NCBI RefSeq assembly: GCF_001542405.1
Contig: NZ_LNCD01000138.1
Span: forward strand, 213,026-277,025
DNA length: 64,000 nt
Direction of reading: 5' to 3'
DNA from: Rhizobium altiplani
GTDB taxonomy: Bacteria; Pseudomonadota; Alphaproteobacteria; Rhizobiales; Rhizobiaceae
Positions 53,920 through 62,594 of the stretch are shown piece by piece (within the stretch, counting starts at the first letter, position 1; each line of letters begins with the position of its first letter). A model generated the notes under the pieces. That model worked only from the letters and a program-made list of their open reading frames with translations. It ran no database searches and was not told where the DNA came from. The translations under genes were made by a program, and so were the position numbers.

Positions 53920-56625
53920 TCAGCGCTTTGCGCCTGCAGCCTTCGGTTTGAGCAATTTTAGCCCCCTGGCTCTCTCGTAACCGTGAATCTCCTTCACATC
54001 CAATTTGCGCATGAAATCGATCGTCTCCTGCGTCAGCACTTGACCCGGCACCATGATCGGAAACCCGGGCGGATAGGGTATGACGAAATTGGCCGAAATC
54101 ATTTCCGGTCCCTCCCGCAGTCTGCGATCGCACTCAGCACCGAGCAGCGGCACATACTCGCAACGCGCGGCGTCGTAGGCATTAAAGAAGGCGGTCCGCA
54201 TGTCGCCTTCGGGTGTTGCTTTACCCGCATCACCGCGGAAGGTTTCGTGGAAATGGCTGAAATTGGGAAGGTCCGGCACGTCAGTCATCAGGGATTTGAC
54301 GCGCGCATCGAAGGCGGCTCTTTCTGCCTGTCCACCGTCGGCGAGGCGCTTCTCAATGCCAAGACAAATCTCGACGAGAACGCGGATCAGGTGGGCCACG
54401 TCGCTGCGCGTGTTGTTGATGTTCGACTGGAGTAGCACGCTATTGCGCGACGTCTTGTTGAGCTGGATGCCGTACTCGCTCGCCAGCAATCCCTTGAATT
54501 GCGTTCCGTCGAAACCAGCGGTTCCGCAGACAAGCGTCATGCGCGTCGGATCAAGATAGAACTCATCCTCCTGCATCGCTTTGACCGCGGTGGCCCAGTT
54601 CGAGCCGGGCGCGAGGTAGTCCTGGAAGCCCGACTGGCGGTACGCGGCTGGTATCATCTCATCGGCACCGAGCACACGGAAGTATTTCGAGATCAGTTGA
54701 TGCTCGTTGATTGCCCGACGGATCTTCAACGCAATCTCGATCGCGTTCATCACCAGCCCATAGCCTTCAAGTTCCATCTGTCGACGCGCGACGTCCAGGC
54801 TGGCGATCAGTTGCTGGTTGGGGCTCGTTGATGCATGCGTGAAGACTGCCTCGTGGAACTGAGCTTCGACCGTATGAAAGTCCACATCCTTGACGAGAAG
54901 CATTGAGCCCTGCCGGATCGCCGACATCGACTTATGCGTCGAGTTCGTCTGATAGACGCGAAGGCGTACAAGCCGCGGATCAGGGATGAGCCGGGTGGCC
55001 AGAAGTGTCTCGTCGGAAGGATTATCTCCGAGATTGACGCTTTGCTTCTCATAGGCACTGATGGAGGCGGGATCGCGCAACCATTCCTCGATATCGGCCG
55101 CGGCTCCCATGGCGGTTCGAGGTCGCAGGAAGGGAGAGAACCGGGCAAATCCCGACCACGCCTCGTCCCAGAGGAAGATCAGATCCGGCTTTATGGCAAG
55201 GCATTCCTCCATCACCCGCCTGACGTTGTACATGTGCCCATCGAAGGTGCAGTTGGTCAGGTCAAGCAGCTTTAGGCGATTGAGCCGCCCCTCCGCTTTC
55301 AAGGCCAGCAATGCACGTTTGATGGTGGCGAGTGGCACCGCCCCGTACATCGAGTATTCCGTCATCGGGAAAGCCTCGACGTAGTATGGCTGCGCACCCG
55401 TTAGGACCATGCCGTAGTGATGCGATTTGTGGCAGTTGCGGTCGACCACCGCGATGTCGCCCGGGGCCAACAGTGCCTGGACGGCCATCTTGTTGGAGGT
55501 GGACGTGCCGTTGGTAACGAAAAAGACGTGGTCGGCGCCGAAGGCGCGGGCAGCCATTTCCTGGGAGCGCTTGATGTTGCCGGTAGGCTCCAAAAGGCTG
55601 TCGAGGCCACCCGTTGTCGCGCTGCTTTCCGCCAGGAACAGGTTGAGGCCATAGAATTCGCCCATGTCGCGGATCCAGTCCGACTTGAAGACAGACTTGC
55701 CGCGAGCAATAGGCAGGGCGTGGAATGTACCGATGGGCCGACGTGCATATTTCTTCAGGTTGTCGAAGAAGGGCGTCTCGTACCGTGCCTGCACGCCTTC
55801 GATGATCGCGAGATGCAGTTCCAGCGGTTCCTCGACGGAATAGAAGATGCGCCGTATCGAATCCGCCGCCGGATCACCGGCAATTTTCTCGACCTGCCGG
55901 TCGGAAAGCAAATAGATGTCGAGTTCCGGCCGGATCCGCTTCAATATGTGTGACAAGTGAAGTGCCGAGACCTCGGGGCTTTCCGCCTCGCCAAGCAGCG
56001 GATTGAGTACGGAGCGCAACACTGGCGCATCGTGGCGCGAGCGGTAAGGGAATCCCTCCGCAAGGACGACGGAGATGATAGAGGGGTTCAATGCTGCCGC
56101 GCAGACCGCATCCTCGAAGGAGCCGACGAAGATGGGCTCATAGATGAAAGAATCCTCGTGACGGCGCATCCTGCGGAGCTCAGAGGCCAGGGCGGGCCAT
56201 CGTGCGGAAGGTTGGCTGTTGACAAACAGGACCTCGAAATAGGGGCGATGAGCACGAGTCTCACCGGTGGCTGGCGGCATAATATCGACCACCTCGCTTG
56301 GCGACAGGTGGTCATTGACATCCCACTCCTCGGGACGGCTGCGATAGGCATCGGTCAGAAGGCCGTTGGAGATGCGCCGAGCCAGTCTGGCCGCCCCGCT
56401 GGGGTCGTTTGAAGCAATGCGCTCGGTCAGGGCTTGGCGCAATCGCGCACCGGGATAAGCGTGGTATTCCTCTACGGCTTCTATGGCGGCGAGCGCTGCC
56501 TCCAGCGCCTCCCGCCCTCCCCGTTGTGCGGCCCACGCGTCGGCCAGAGACGTGACCTCGCGCCAGTTGTCGGCACGCCCCGAATGCATCAGCAGAGACT
56601 GATTGTCTGCGGTTTTTTTTGGCAT
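53920..56625 (-). CDS. Large Orn/Lys/Arg decarboxylase-family PLP enzyme
   Basis: 901 residues, longer than the usual 710-780. Residues 1-120 are an extra helical N-terminus, about 125-250 a receiver-like wing domain, and about 285-700 the PLP core with TNGTSTSNKM (371-380, phosphate grip), DRNCHKSHHYG, WDEAW with Asp487, and STHK with the Schiff-base Lys565; the C-terminal domain completes the fold. It should decarboxylate a basic amino acid, consuming a cytoplasmic proton. GGGAGC lies about 8 bases before the ATG. Substrate (Arg, Lys or Orn) cannot be told. The following gene encodes an AspT-type antiporter, not the APC-type exchanger usual for this enzyme class. Confidence 0.85.
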   Translation of the reverse strand: MPKKTADNQSLLMHSGRADNWREVTSLADAWAAQRGGREALEAALAAIEAVEEYHAYPGARLRQALTERIASNDPSGAARLARRISNGLLTDAYRSRPEEWDVNDHLSPSEVVDIMPPATGETRAHRPYFEVLFVNSQPSARWPALASELRRMRRHEDSFIYEPIFVGSFEDAVCAAALNPSIISVVLAEGFPYRSRHDAPVLRSVLNPLLGEAESPEVSALHLSHILKRIRPELDIYLLSDRQVEKIAGDPAADSIRRIFYSVEEPLELHLAIIEGVQARYETPFFDNLKKYARRPIGTFHALPIARGKSVFKSDWIRDMGEFYGLNLFLAESSATTGGLDSLLEPTGNIKRSQEMAARAFGADHVFFVTNGTSTSNKMAVQALLAPGDIAVVDRNCHKSHHYGMVLTGAQPYYVEAFPMTEYSMYGAVPLATIKRALLALKAEGRLNRLKLLDLTNCTFDGHMYNVRRVMEECLAIKPDLIFLWDEAWSGFARFSPFLRPRTAMGAAADIEEWLRDPASISAYEKQSVNLGDNPSDETLLATRLIPDPRLVRLRVYQTNSTHKSMSAIRQGSMLLVKDVDFHTVEAQFHEAVFTHASTSPNQQLIASLDVARRQMELEGYGLVMNAIEIALKIRRAINEHQLISKYFRVLGADEMIPAAYRQSGFQDYLAPGSNWATAVKAMQEDEFYLDPTRMTLVCGTAGFDGTQFKGLLASEYGIQLNKTSRNSVLLQSNINNTRSDVAHLIRVLVEICLGIEKRLADGGQAERAAFDARVKSLMTDVPDLPNFSHFHETFRGDAGKATPEGDMRTAFFNAYDAARCEYVPLLGAECDRRLREGPEMISANFVIPYPPGFPIMVPGQVLTQETIDFMRKLDVKEIHGYERARGLKLLKPKAAGAKR

Positions 56626-57075
56626 CTGATGCTCCCAACACCCTCTTATTGAAGATTCGCTACAGTTGACGAATTGTCACTGCACAGACGATTGGAGTGG
56701 CCTGCTGCAGGTCGCCAGCTTCTAAAGGCACTGCAAGGCGAGCGGAGCCGCATACCGACCCCCATCCATTTCAGGCCAACGTCAGCATTAGTCCCAGGTC
56801 GCGAATGGACTATTGTCGGCAGTGTAGCCTAGACCCGGTATCTGGCATTCCGTCCCGTCAGCCCTGAAGCGGAGCCGTAGCTAGCCGGCGTCGTGCTCGA
56901 CGGTACAGAATCACAGCCCTAGCGGGCCGAACTCAGGATCACTCAACGGCTGCAACATACGAAGTAAAATACGGTAGTATACCGCAGACCGTCTGTAACC
57001 TACTCACTTCCTCCTCGACCGATGGTTTTCACGCTGCAGCCTCCCCCCGGCCTCTGTCTTTCCCGACATCCTATT
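56626..57075. promoter_or_regulatory. 450-bp upstream region of the decarboxylase operon
   Basis: No gene seen. TGAC-GAATT-GTCA (56667-56679) lies about 45 bp before the start codon. Further up, GAAGTAAAATACGGTA (56961-56976) recurs with one change at 57423-57438, and CGGTA-GTA-TACCG (56972-56984) is a perfect 5-bp dyad; GGTAGTATAC (56973-56982) is shared with the asdA upstream region on the other strand. Candidate regulator sites. Confidence 0.4.
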
Positions 57076-57375
57076 CTACCCGTCCGGTGGCCAAACGACG
57101 CGCGCAAGGTCCCTGACGATATCAGCTTCCAATTCAGCGACCATTGTCTCGTACTCCTCGATATAAAAGCGGTCAGCACCATCACGCCGGAAGGCTTCCA
57201 GTGCGACGCAACCCTCATCGTAGGCTTCAAGAAGATTGCAAAAGAACGGCCACGAACCGGACGCGGGCAGTTTCTGGAGCAGTTGGCGTTGCGCAGGCAG
57301 CTTGAGCATCAACCGACGCAATCCAGATTGCGCGGTCCCACGGCAGCCGTCCTCCTCTATCCAATCCTTCCCCAT
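57076..57375 (-). CDS. Small protein of unknown function
   Basis: 99 residues from ATG at 57375 with AGAGGA 6 bases upstream. Helical and acidic in its C-terminal two thirds (SGSWPFFCNLLEAYDEGCVALEAF and YIEEYETMVAELEADIVRDLARVV are each shortened here to their ends: SGSWPFFCN, LEADIVRDL). No family recognised. It lies between two copies of the GAAGTAAA(A/T)TACGGTA element and is divergent from the membrane regulator gene. Good ribosome site and balanced composition support a real gene. Confidence 0.6.
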   Translation of the reverse strand: MGKDWIEEDGCRGTAQSGLRRLMLKLPAQRQLLQKLPASGSWPFFCNLLEAYDEGCVALEAFRRDGADRFYIEEYETMVAELEADIVRDLARVVWPPDG

Positions 57376-57422
57376 TGGCGATCCTCTACCCGATAACAGT
57401 GTAACAACCGCGCGCCCACGCG

Positions 57423-57438
57423 GAAGTAAATTACGGTA
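57423..57438. promoter_or_regulatory. Copy of 16-bp element upstream of small gene
   Basis: GAAGTAAATTACGGTA, 15 of 16 bases identical to 56961-56976. It is 48 bp upstream of the start codon of the minus-strand small gene, in the divergent region shared with the membrane regulator gene. Confidence 0.4.
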
Positions 57439-57526
57439 TGTTCTGTTTCCGTGCCCGTTCTGGCCGCCGTGAAATTGCGCGGCCTTTTTTTTGGCGTGAT
57501 CAAGGAAGCCAATTGCCATATCACTA

Positions 57527-57552
57527 CATGTCGATAATCTAGCATCGACATG
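57527..57552. promoter_or_regulatory. Perfect 9-bp dyad upstream of the membrane regulator
   Basis: CATGTCGAT (57527-57535) and ATCGACATG (57544-57552) are perfect inverted arms with an 8-nt spacer, 32 bp before the regulator start codon. Position and symmetry suit an operator for a dimeric winged-helix protein, possibly autoregulation. Confidence 0.5.
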
Positions 57553-57584
57553 CCTCTAGTTGTCCACTTGTCGGAAGGACCCAG

Positions 57585-58550
57585 ATGAGAAGTCAACCCG
57601 ACGGCGTACACTCGCACCCCTCTCCCGCCGAGGTCCGAGAACAGTTGGATCGCATACTGTCGAGCCCAGACTTCATTCTCCCCGATCGCGGGCGCAGGTT
57701 TTTGCAGTTCATCGTGAACGAGACACTCGAAGGACGCGCCGCCTATCTGAAGGCCTTCACAATTGCAACCAGCGTCTTCGGACGCGACACCTCATTCGAT
57801 ATGCAGAATGATCCTTGCGTACGAATGGCAGCACGCCAGCTTCGTAGTGCTCTTGAGCGCTACTATCTGACGAGCGGCTCAATGGATGAGGTGCTGATTA
57901 CCGTTCCAACTGGCAGTTACGTTCCAATACTCGTGAAACGCGCTATTGAGTGTAGCGTCAGGACTGAAGATGAAGCGCAAAGCGTTTCTGCCGCTACAAA
58001 GCCATCGATCGAGCAGGCGTCAATCGAGCCGCCGAAGCGCGAAAGCAGATTGCTACGTGGGATCATGATCGGTGCTGTATTCATCTTACTTGCTGCCGTG
58101 GTGATGGCGTCAATTGCCGAAAGCGATAACCCTGTTTTGAAGCAGGCGTTCACGAGCGGCGACGGGCCAACAATATTGGTCGATGGCTTCACGACCGATG
58201 GACAAACAAAGGTCCCCGATGAGGTCTTGAGCGGGTTGACCAATGCAATTGTCGCCAATCTCGTAAAGTTAAACGGGCCGATCGTGATCGTGCAGGACGG
58301 TACACCAGACGGCAATAGGACCAATCCGACATATACGCTACGTGGAAGCGTCCGTTTGGAGAAAGATGATATGCGAGCGATCGCACGCCTGGTCCGAGCG
58401 GCAGACGGTTCAGTCGTGTGGTCGAGCGACTACGACGTCAATATAAAGGGTCGAAGCATTCTCGACGTCCAGGCGGCCATCGCGCGATCAATTTCGGCGG
58501 CTGTGGCAGCCCCATTCGGAGCGGGTGCGACGTCGCGGCCCCAAGGGTAG
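57585..58550 (+). CDS. CadC-like one-component regulator: winged helix, one membrane span, TolB-like domain
   Basis: 321 residues, AAGGA before the ATG. Residues 12-115 match the N-terminal domain of rhizobial proteins often labelled adenylate cyclase (SSPDFILPDRGRRFLQFIV, LKAFTIATSVFGRD, VRMAARQLRSALERYYL); there is no cyclase domain. A single span lies at about 158-180 (IMIGAVFILLAAVVMASIA). Residues 195-310 resemble the TolB N-terminal-like domain of such proteins (LSGLTNAIVANL, YTLRGSVRL, RLVRAADGSVVWSSDYD). This domain order, DNA-binding inside and sensor outside, is that of CadC. It sits between two decarboxylase/antiporter operons, which it may control. The DNA-binding role is inferred. 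Confidence 0.75.
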   Translation: MRSQPDGVHSHPSPAEVREQLDRILSSPDFILPDRGRRFLQFIVNETLEGRAAYLKAFTIATSVFGRDTSFDMQNDPCVRMAARQLRSALERYYLTSGSMDEVLITVPTGSYVPILVKRAIECSVRTEDEAQSVSAATKPSIEQASIEPPKRESRLLRGIMIGAVFILLAAVVMASIAESDNPVLKQAFTSGDGPTILVDGFTTDGQTKVPDEVLSGLTNAIVANLVKLNGPIVIVQDGTPDGNRTNPTYTLRGSVRLEKDDMRAIARLVRAADGSVVWSSDYDVNIKGRSILDVQAAIARSISAAVAAPFGAGATSRPQG

Positions 58551-59029
58551 GCGACGCCCTGTGTTGTAGATGTCAGCTCTCGGGAACGAGTGGCCAGGCT
58601 AACTGTCTCCAGCCGCCTTCGGCTTCTCATGCTTGGTCGATGCATGTACGCTCCTTACCCGCTCGAAACCAAGTGCCGACGAAATGGCTCCCCGCTTGGC
58701 CCACGGCGCCAGGTCCCGTACTAGAACCAAGCTTGAAGACGGGAGAAACCCTTCACTACGTCGCCGAAATCGTCCGGATCAAAATCGTCAACTGTCGCCG
58801 TGGCGTCGGGGTTGTCGGCGCTCTTATTGGTATGCGGCCGAGATAGGGTGAGCGCACATCGGTGATGCATGCCCTAAAGGGTGTAGGATACCGTATACTA
58901 CCCCACTTGAAGGTGTAACATTCTTTGCCGTTGCAATCTCATCGGATACCATTCCAACTAGCAGAACTCGAAGTCCGCATTTCGATGTGTCCAATGCCCG
59001 GCAGGCATACCACAGTGGGAGGAATGATA
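58551..59029. promoter_or_regulatory. Upstream region of asdA-aspT
   Basis: 479 bp, no gene supported. ATACCGTATACTACCCC (58889-58905) contains, on the minus strand, GGTAGTATAC, also present at 56973-56982 upstream of the decarboxylase operon. It is flanked by GTGTA at 58881 and 58913. These lie about 125-150 bp before the asdA start. Confidence 0.4.
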
Positions 59030-60655
59030 ATGACGGAAGCGGGAATCTACGCAAAATTTGTCGATCTCAGCCCCTTTGAGATCAAGGACGAACTCATCAG
59101 GCTGGCTCAGGCCGACAAGTCGGGTCGTGCATATCTCAACGCCGGGCGAGGCAACCCCAACTGGATCGCAACCAAGGCGCGCGAAGCTTTCTTCCTTCTT
59201 GGTCAGTTCGCGCTGACCGAGGCCAAGCGTGTTTCCTTCGATGAGGAAGCGGGTCTCGCTGGAATGCCGCCCGTCGATGGATGCTACAAGCGGCTGAAGG
59301 CGTGGGTGGAAAAGCGCAAGGGCGATCCGGACACGCCCGGCGCTGAGACGCTCGACGCTGTGGTGGATTTCGCCATCAAGAAATTCGCCTTTGAGCCTGA
59401 TAAGTTCGTCAACGAACTCACGGATTCGATCATCGGCGACCACTATCCGGTTCCCGACCGCGCGTTGGTGCACAACGAAGCGATTACTCATGAATATCTG
59501 ATGTGGGCCATGTGCGCTGGCCACCGCCCGACCGCGAAATTCGACCTCTACCCGGTCGAAGGCGGCACCGCAGCCATGTGCTATATCTTCAAGGCGCTCA
59601 AGAATGCGCGCCTTCTGAACTCCGGCGATACGATTGCGCTCGTCACACCGATCTTCACGCCCTATCTCGAAATGCCGCATCTCGAGGACTATTCGCTGAA
59701 GCAGATCCATGTTTCGGCGGAGGCGGAAGACCGGTTCCAGTTGACCGAAGAAGACCTGAAGCCGCTCGCGGACAAGTCCGTCAAGGCGCTGTTCATCGTC
59801 AATCCCGGTAATCCTTCCGCGGTCGCGATCGATCCGGAAAGCATGACCCGGCTGGTCAAATTCGTCAAAACAAAGCGCCCCGACCTGATGATCCTGACCG
59901 ATGACGTCTACGGCACCTTCGTGCCGAATTTCGAATCCGTCATGGGCCATCTGCCGCACAACACGATCGGCGTCTATTCCTATTCGAAGTATTTCGGATG
60001 CACCGGCTGGCGCCTCGGCGTCGTCGCCGTCGCCCAGGACAACATCTTCGACAAGATGATCCGAGAGATGCCGGCTGCGACGCAAAAGCTTCTCGACGCA
60101 CGCTACAAGGCTCTGACGCCACATCCCCGCGATCTCAAGTTCATCGATCGCATCGTTGCTGACAGCCGCGATGTGGCGCTAAACCACACGGCCGGCCTGT
60201 CGCTACCACAGCAGGTGATGATGTCGCTGTTCGGCCTCGTCGAAATGATGGACGAGGAAAAAATCTATCAGAAGGCGTGCATGGCCATCTGCCAGCGCCG
60301 GTTCGACAAGCTGATGAACGGAATGGGGATCGAGTTCAAGGCTCGCCCCTATTTCGACCGCTACTACGGCATCATCGACTATGAATATTGGGCACGTAAG
60401 TACGTCGGCGACGAGGTGACGGACTGGGTGAAGGAGAACGTTCATCCGCTCGATATCGCCTTCAAGCTAGCCGAGGACCATGGCATCGTCGTCCTCAATG
60501 GATCCGGCTTCGATGCGCCCAACTGGTCGGTACGCGTGTCCTTCGCCAATTTGCCGGACGAAGCCTACGATTCGATCGGCAGGGCCATCCGTGCGGTGGC
60601 ACGAGGCTATCTGCAGGCCTACCGCGCCGCCAAGGGCGAGACGGCTCAGCCTTAG
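59030..60655 (+). CDS. asdA: Aspartate 4-decarboxylase (bifunctional aspartate aminotransferase/decarboxylase)
   Basis: 541 residues from ATG at 59030; GGGAGG is 7 bases upstream, while the ATG at 59024 is too close to it. Aminotransferase fold I with an N-terminal FVDLSPFEIKDELIRLAQ helix and extra segments typical of AsdA. NPGNPSA (258-264), DDVYGTF with Asp291/Tyr294, and SYSK with the PLP Lys320, followed by TGWRLG (Arg328). It converts aspartate to alanine and CO2, taking up a cytoplasmic proton; AsdA forms a large dodecamer in other bacteria. It is followed after 63 bp by aspT, the classic pairing. Confidence 0.92.
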   Translation: MTEAGIYAKFVDLSPFEIKDELIRLAQADKSGRAYLNAGRGNPNWIATKAREAFFLLGQFALTEAKRVSFDEEAGLAGMPPVDGCYKRLKAWVEKRKGDPDTPGAETLDAVVDFAIKKFAFEPDKFVNELTDSIIGDHYPVPDRALVHNEAITHEYLMWAMCAGHRPTAKFDLYPVEGGTAAMCYIFKALKNARLLNSGDTIALVTPIFTPYLEMPHLEDYSLKQIHVSAEAEDRFQLTEEDLKPLADKSVKALFIVNPGNPSAVAIDPESMTRLVKFVKTKRPDLMILTDDVYGTFVPNFESVMGHLPHNTIGVYSYSKYFGCTGWRLGVVAVAQDNIFDKMIREMPAATQKLLDARYKALTPHPRDLKFIDRIVADSRDVALNHTAGLSLPQQVMMSLFGLVEMMDEEKIYQKACMAICQRRFDKLMNGMGIEFKARPYFDRYYGIIDYEYWARKYVGDEVTDWVKENVHPLDIAFKLAEDHGIVVLNGSGFDAPNWSVRVSFANLPDEAYDSIGRAIRAVARGYLQAYRAAKGETAQP

Positions 60656-60718
60656 GCGGGACGCAATTCGATTTGTAAAAGACGCAGCTGAAGAGATCCT
60701 ACGCCGGAGATCGCCACC

Positions 60719-62410
60719 ATGCTTCAATGGTTTGCCGCAACGCTTCAGAAATATCCCGAAATCGCCATCTTCCTGTCGCTTGCGATCGGCTATTTCGTTG
60801 GCAAGTTCACCTATAAGGGTCTCGGTCTCGGTGCCGTCACCTCGACCCTGCTCGCCGCCGTGGTCATCGGGCAGCTCGGCATCGTCATATCGCCGAACGT
60901 CAAATCGGTCTTCTTCCTGATGTTCCTGTTCGCGGTCGGCTACGGCGTTGGGCCGCAGTTCGTACGCGGTATCGCTTCCGACGGCCTGCCGCAGGCAGCC
61001 TTTTCCGTGGTTGTCTGCCTCTATTGTCTGGCGATCCCGGTGATCGTGGCGATGCTCGCCGGCTACGATATCGGCTCGGCCGCCGGCCTCTATGCCGGCT
61101 CGCAGACCATCTCTGCCTCCATGGGCCTTGCCACCGACGCGATAAACCGGCTCGGACTGGCGGCAGAACAGACCCAGGCGACGCTCAACGCGATGCCCAT
61201 CGCATACGCGGTGAGCTATATCTTCGGTACCGCCGGATCGGCGGTCATTCTGGCACTGGTTGGCCCGCGGCTCCTCGGAATCGACCTCGTCGCCGCCTGC
61301 AAGGATTACGAGGCGCGCCACAGCGCCGCGGCGGAGTTCGGCGGAGCGGGATCGGCCTGGCACCGCTTCGAACTCAGGGCGTACCTTATCAAGCCGGAGG
61401 GCCGCGCCGTCGGCATGACCGCGAAGCAAGCCGAGGCGATGGTGCCGAACGCGCGCGTTTTCGTCGAGCGCATCCGCCGTGACGGGCGGATCGAGGAGGC
61501 GACCGCCGATACGGTACTCAAGGCCGGAGACGTCGTCGCCGTGGCCGGTCCGCGTGACGTGCTGGTCGAGGTGCTCGGCCAGGCCGCCGAGGAAGTAAAC
61601 GATCCCGAGCTTCAGAACGTCCGCGCCGAGGGCGTCGACATCTACGTCACGTCCAAGGCGGTCGACGGCAAAACGCTGTCCGAACTCGCCAAGTCGCCTA
61701 CGACGCGCGGCGTATTCCTGCGCAAGATCGTTCGCGGTGCGACCGCGACCGTGATCCCGATCCTGCCGGATACCAAGATCCATCGCGGCGACATTCTTAC
61801 CCTCGTCGGGCGCCCGCAGGACATCACCGCGGCGACGAAAGACATCGGTTACCCCGATCGCGCCACCGACGTCGCCGACGTCGCCTTCATTGGCGCCGCG
61901 ATTGTCCTTGGCGCATTGGTCGGGGCGTTCGTCCTCAACGTCGGTGGTGTGCCCCTGACGCTGTCCACCGCCGGCGGCGCGCTGATTTCCGGCCTCGTCT
62001 TCGGTTGGCTTCGCTCGGTGCATCCGACCTTCGGACGGATCCCGTCCTCGACCGTCTGGTTCATGAATTCGGTCGGCCTCAACGTCTTTATCGCGGTGGT
62101 CGGCATCAGCGCCGGCCCCGGCTTCGTCGCTGGGCTGAAGGAGCTTGGAGTAAGCCTGTTCCTCTGGGGCGTGGTTGCGACGTCCGTTCCGCTGATCCTT
62201 GCGATGTACACCGGCAAGTACCTGTTCAAGTTCGATCCGGCCATCCTGTTCGGTGCCTGCGCCGGAGCGCGTACCACCACGGCGGCGCTCGGCATGATCA
62301 CGGACGCGGCGAAGAGCCAGGTTCCCGCGCTCGGCTACACCGTGACCTATGCCATCGGCAACACGCTGCTGACGATCTGGGGGATGGTCGTGGTCCTGTT
62401 GCTTGGCTAG
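60719..62410 (+). CDS. aspT: Aspartate:alanine antiporter AspT
   Basis: 563 residues. Hydrophobic blocks about 1-190 and 380-563 flank a soluble region with two TrkA-C-like domains (VLKAGDVVAVAGPRDVLVE; IHRGDILTLVGRPQDI). Motifs AVGYGVGPQF, AGSQTISASMGLATDAINRLG and the C-terminal GACAGARTTTAALGMITDAA match AspT. Exchange of aspartate(1-) for alanine(0) is electrogenic; with AsdA it creates a proton-motive force and raises internal pH. A GC-rich 8-bp inverted repeat follows the gene. Confidence 0.92.
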   Translation: MLQWFAATLQKYPEIAIFLSLAIGYFVGKFTYKGLGLGAVTSTLLAAVVIGQLGIVISPNVKSVFFLMFLFAVGYGVGPQFVRGIASDGLPQAAFSVVVCLYCLAIPVIVAMLAGYDIGSAAGLYAGSQTISASMGLATDAINRLGLAAEQTQATLNAMPIAYAVSYIFGTAGSAVILALVGPRLLGIDLVAACKDYEARHSAAAEFGGAGSAWHRFELRAYLIKPEGRAVGMTAKQAEAMVPNARVFVERIRRDGRIEEATADTVLKAGDVVAVAGPRDVLVEVLGQAAEEVNDPELQNVRAEGVDIYVTSKAVDGKTLSELAKSPTTRGVFLRKIVRGATATVIPILPDTKIHRGDILTLVGRPQDITAATKDIGYPDRATDVADVAFIGAAIVLGALVGAFVLNVGGVPLTLSTAGGALISGLVFGWLRSVHPTFGRIPSSTVWFMNSVGLNVFIAVVGISAGPGFVAGLKELGVSLFLWGVVATSVPLILAMYTGKYLFKFDPAILFGACAGARTTTAALGMITDAAKSQVPALGYTVTYAIGNTLLTIWGMVVVLLLG

Positions 62411-62495
62411 TTTGCCGTAGATAAGGTAGCGCGTCTTGCGGAGGCAACCGCTTGGGCCGAAGTGGTCACCAACGTCATCCGTGGGTCTGACGGAT

Positions 62496-62515
62496 GGCCG
62501 CGCCGCCGCGCGGCC
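62496..62515. other. GC-rich inverted repeat downstream of aspT
   Basis: GGCCGCGC (62496-62503) and GCGCGGCC (62508-62515) with a 4-nt loop, 86 bp after the aspT stop. No immediate T-run; may act as a factor-dependent end or mRNA stabiliser. Confidence 0.4.
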
Positions 62516-62594
62516 CTGTCGAAAACTTTTCGCTTCTGAGCGATCTGGTCTAGAGCGGATCATTGCTTATCGGAATCGGTGCGGGATTCCCATA

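Noticed and set aside
56600..56625. Run of eight A in the first codons of the large decarboxylase gene as a slippage site
   Set aside because: It encodes Lys-Lys near the N-terminus and the frame is intact; there is no sign that slippage is used.
60467..62563. 698-codon minus-strand frame opposite asdA/aspT
   Set aside because: Arg/Asp/Gly/His-rich translation with no domain; a shadow of the aspT reading frame.
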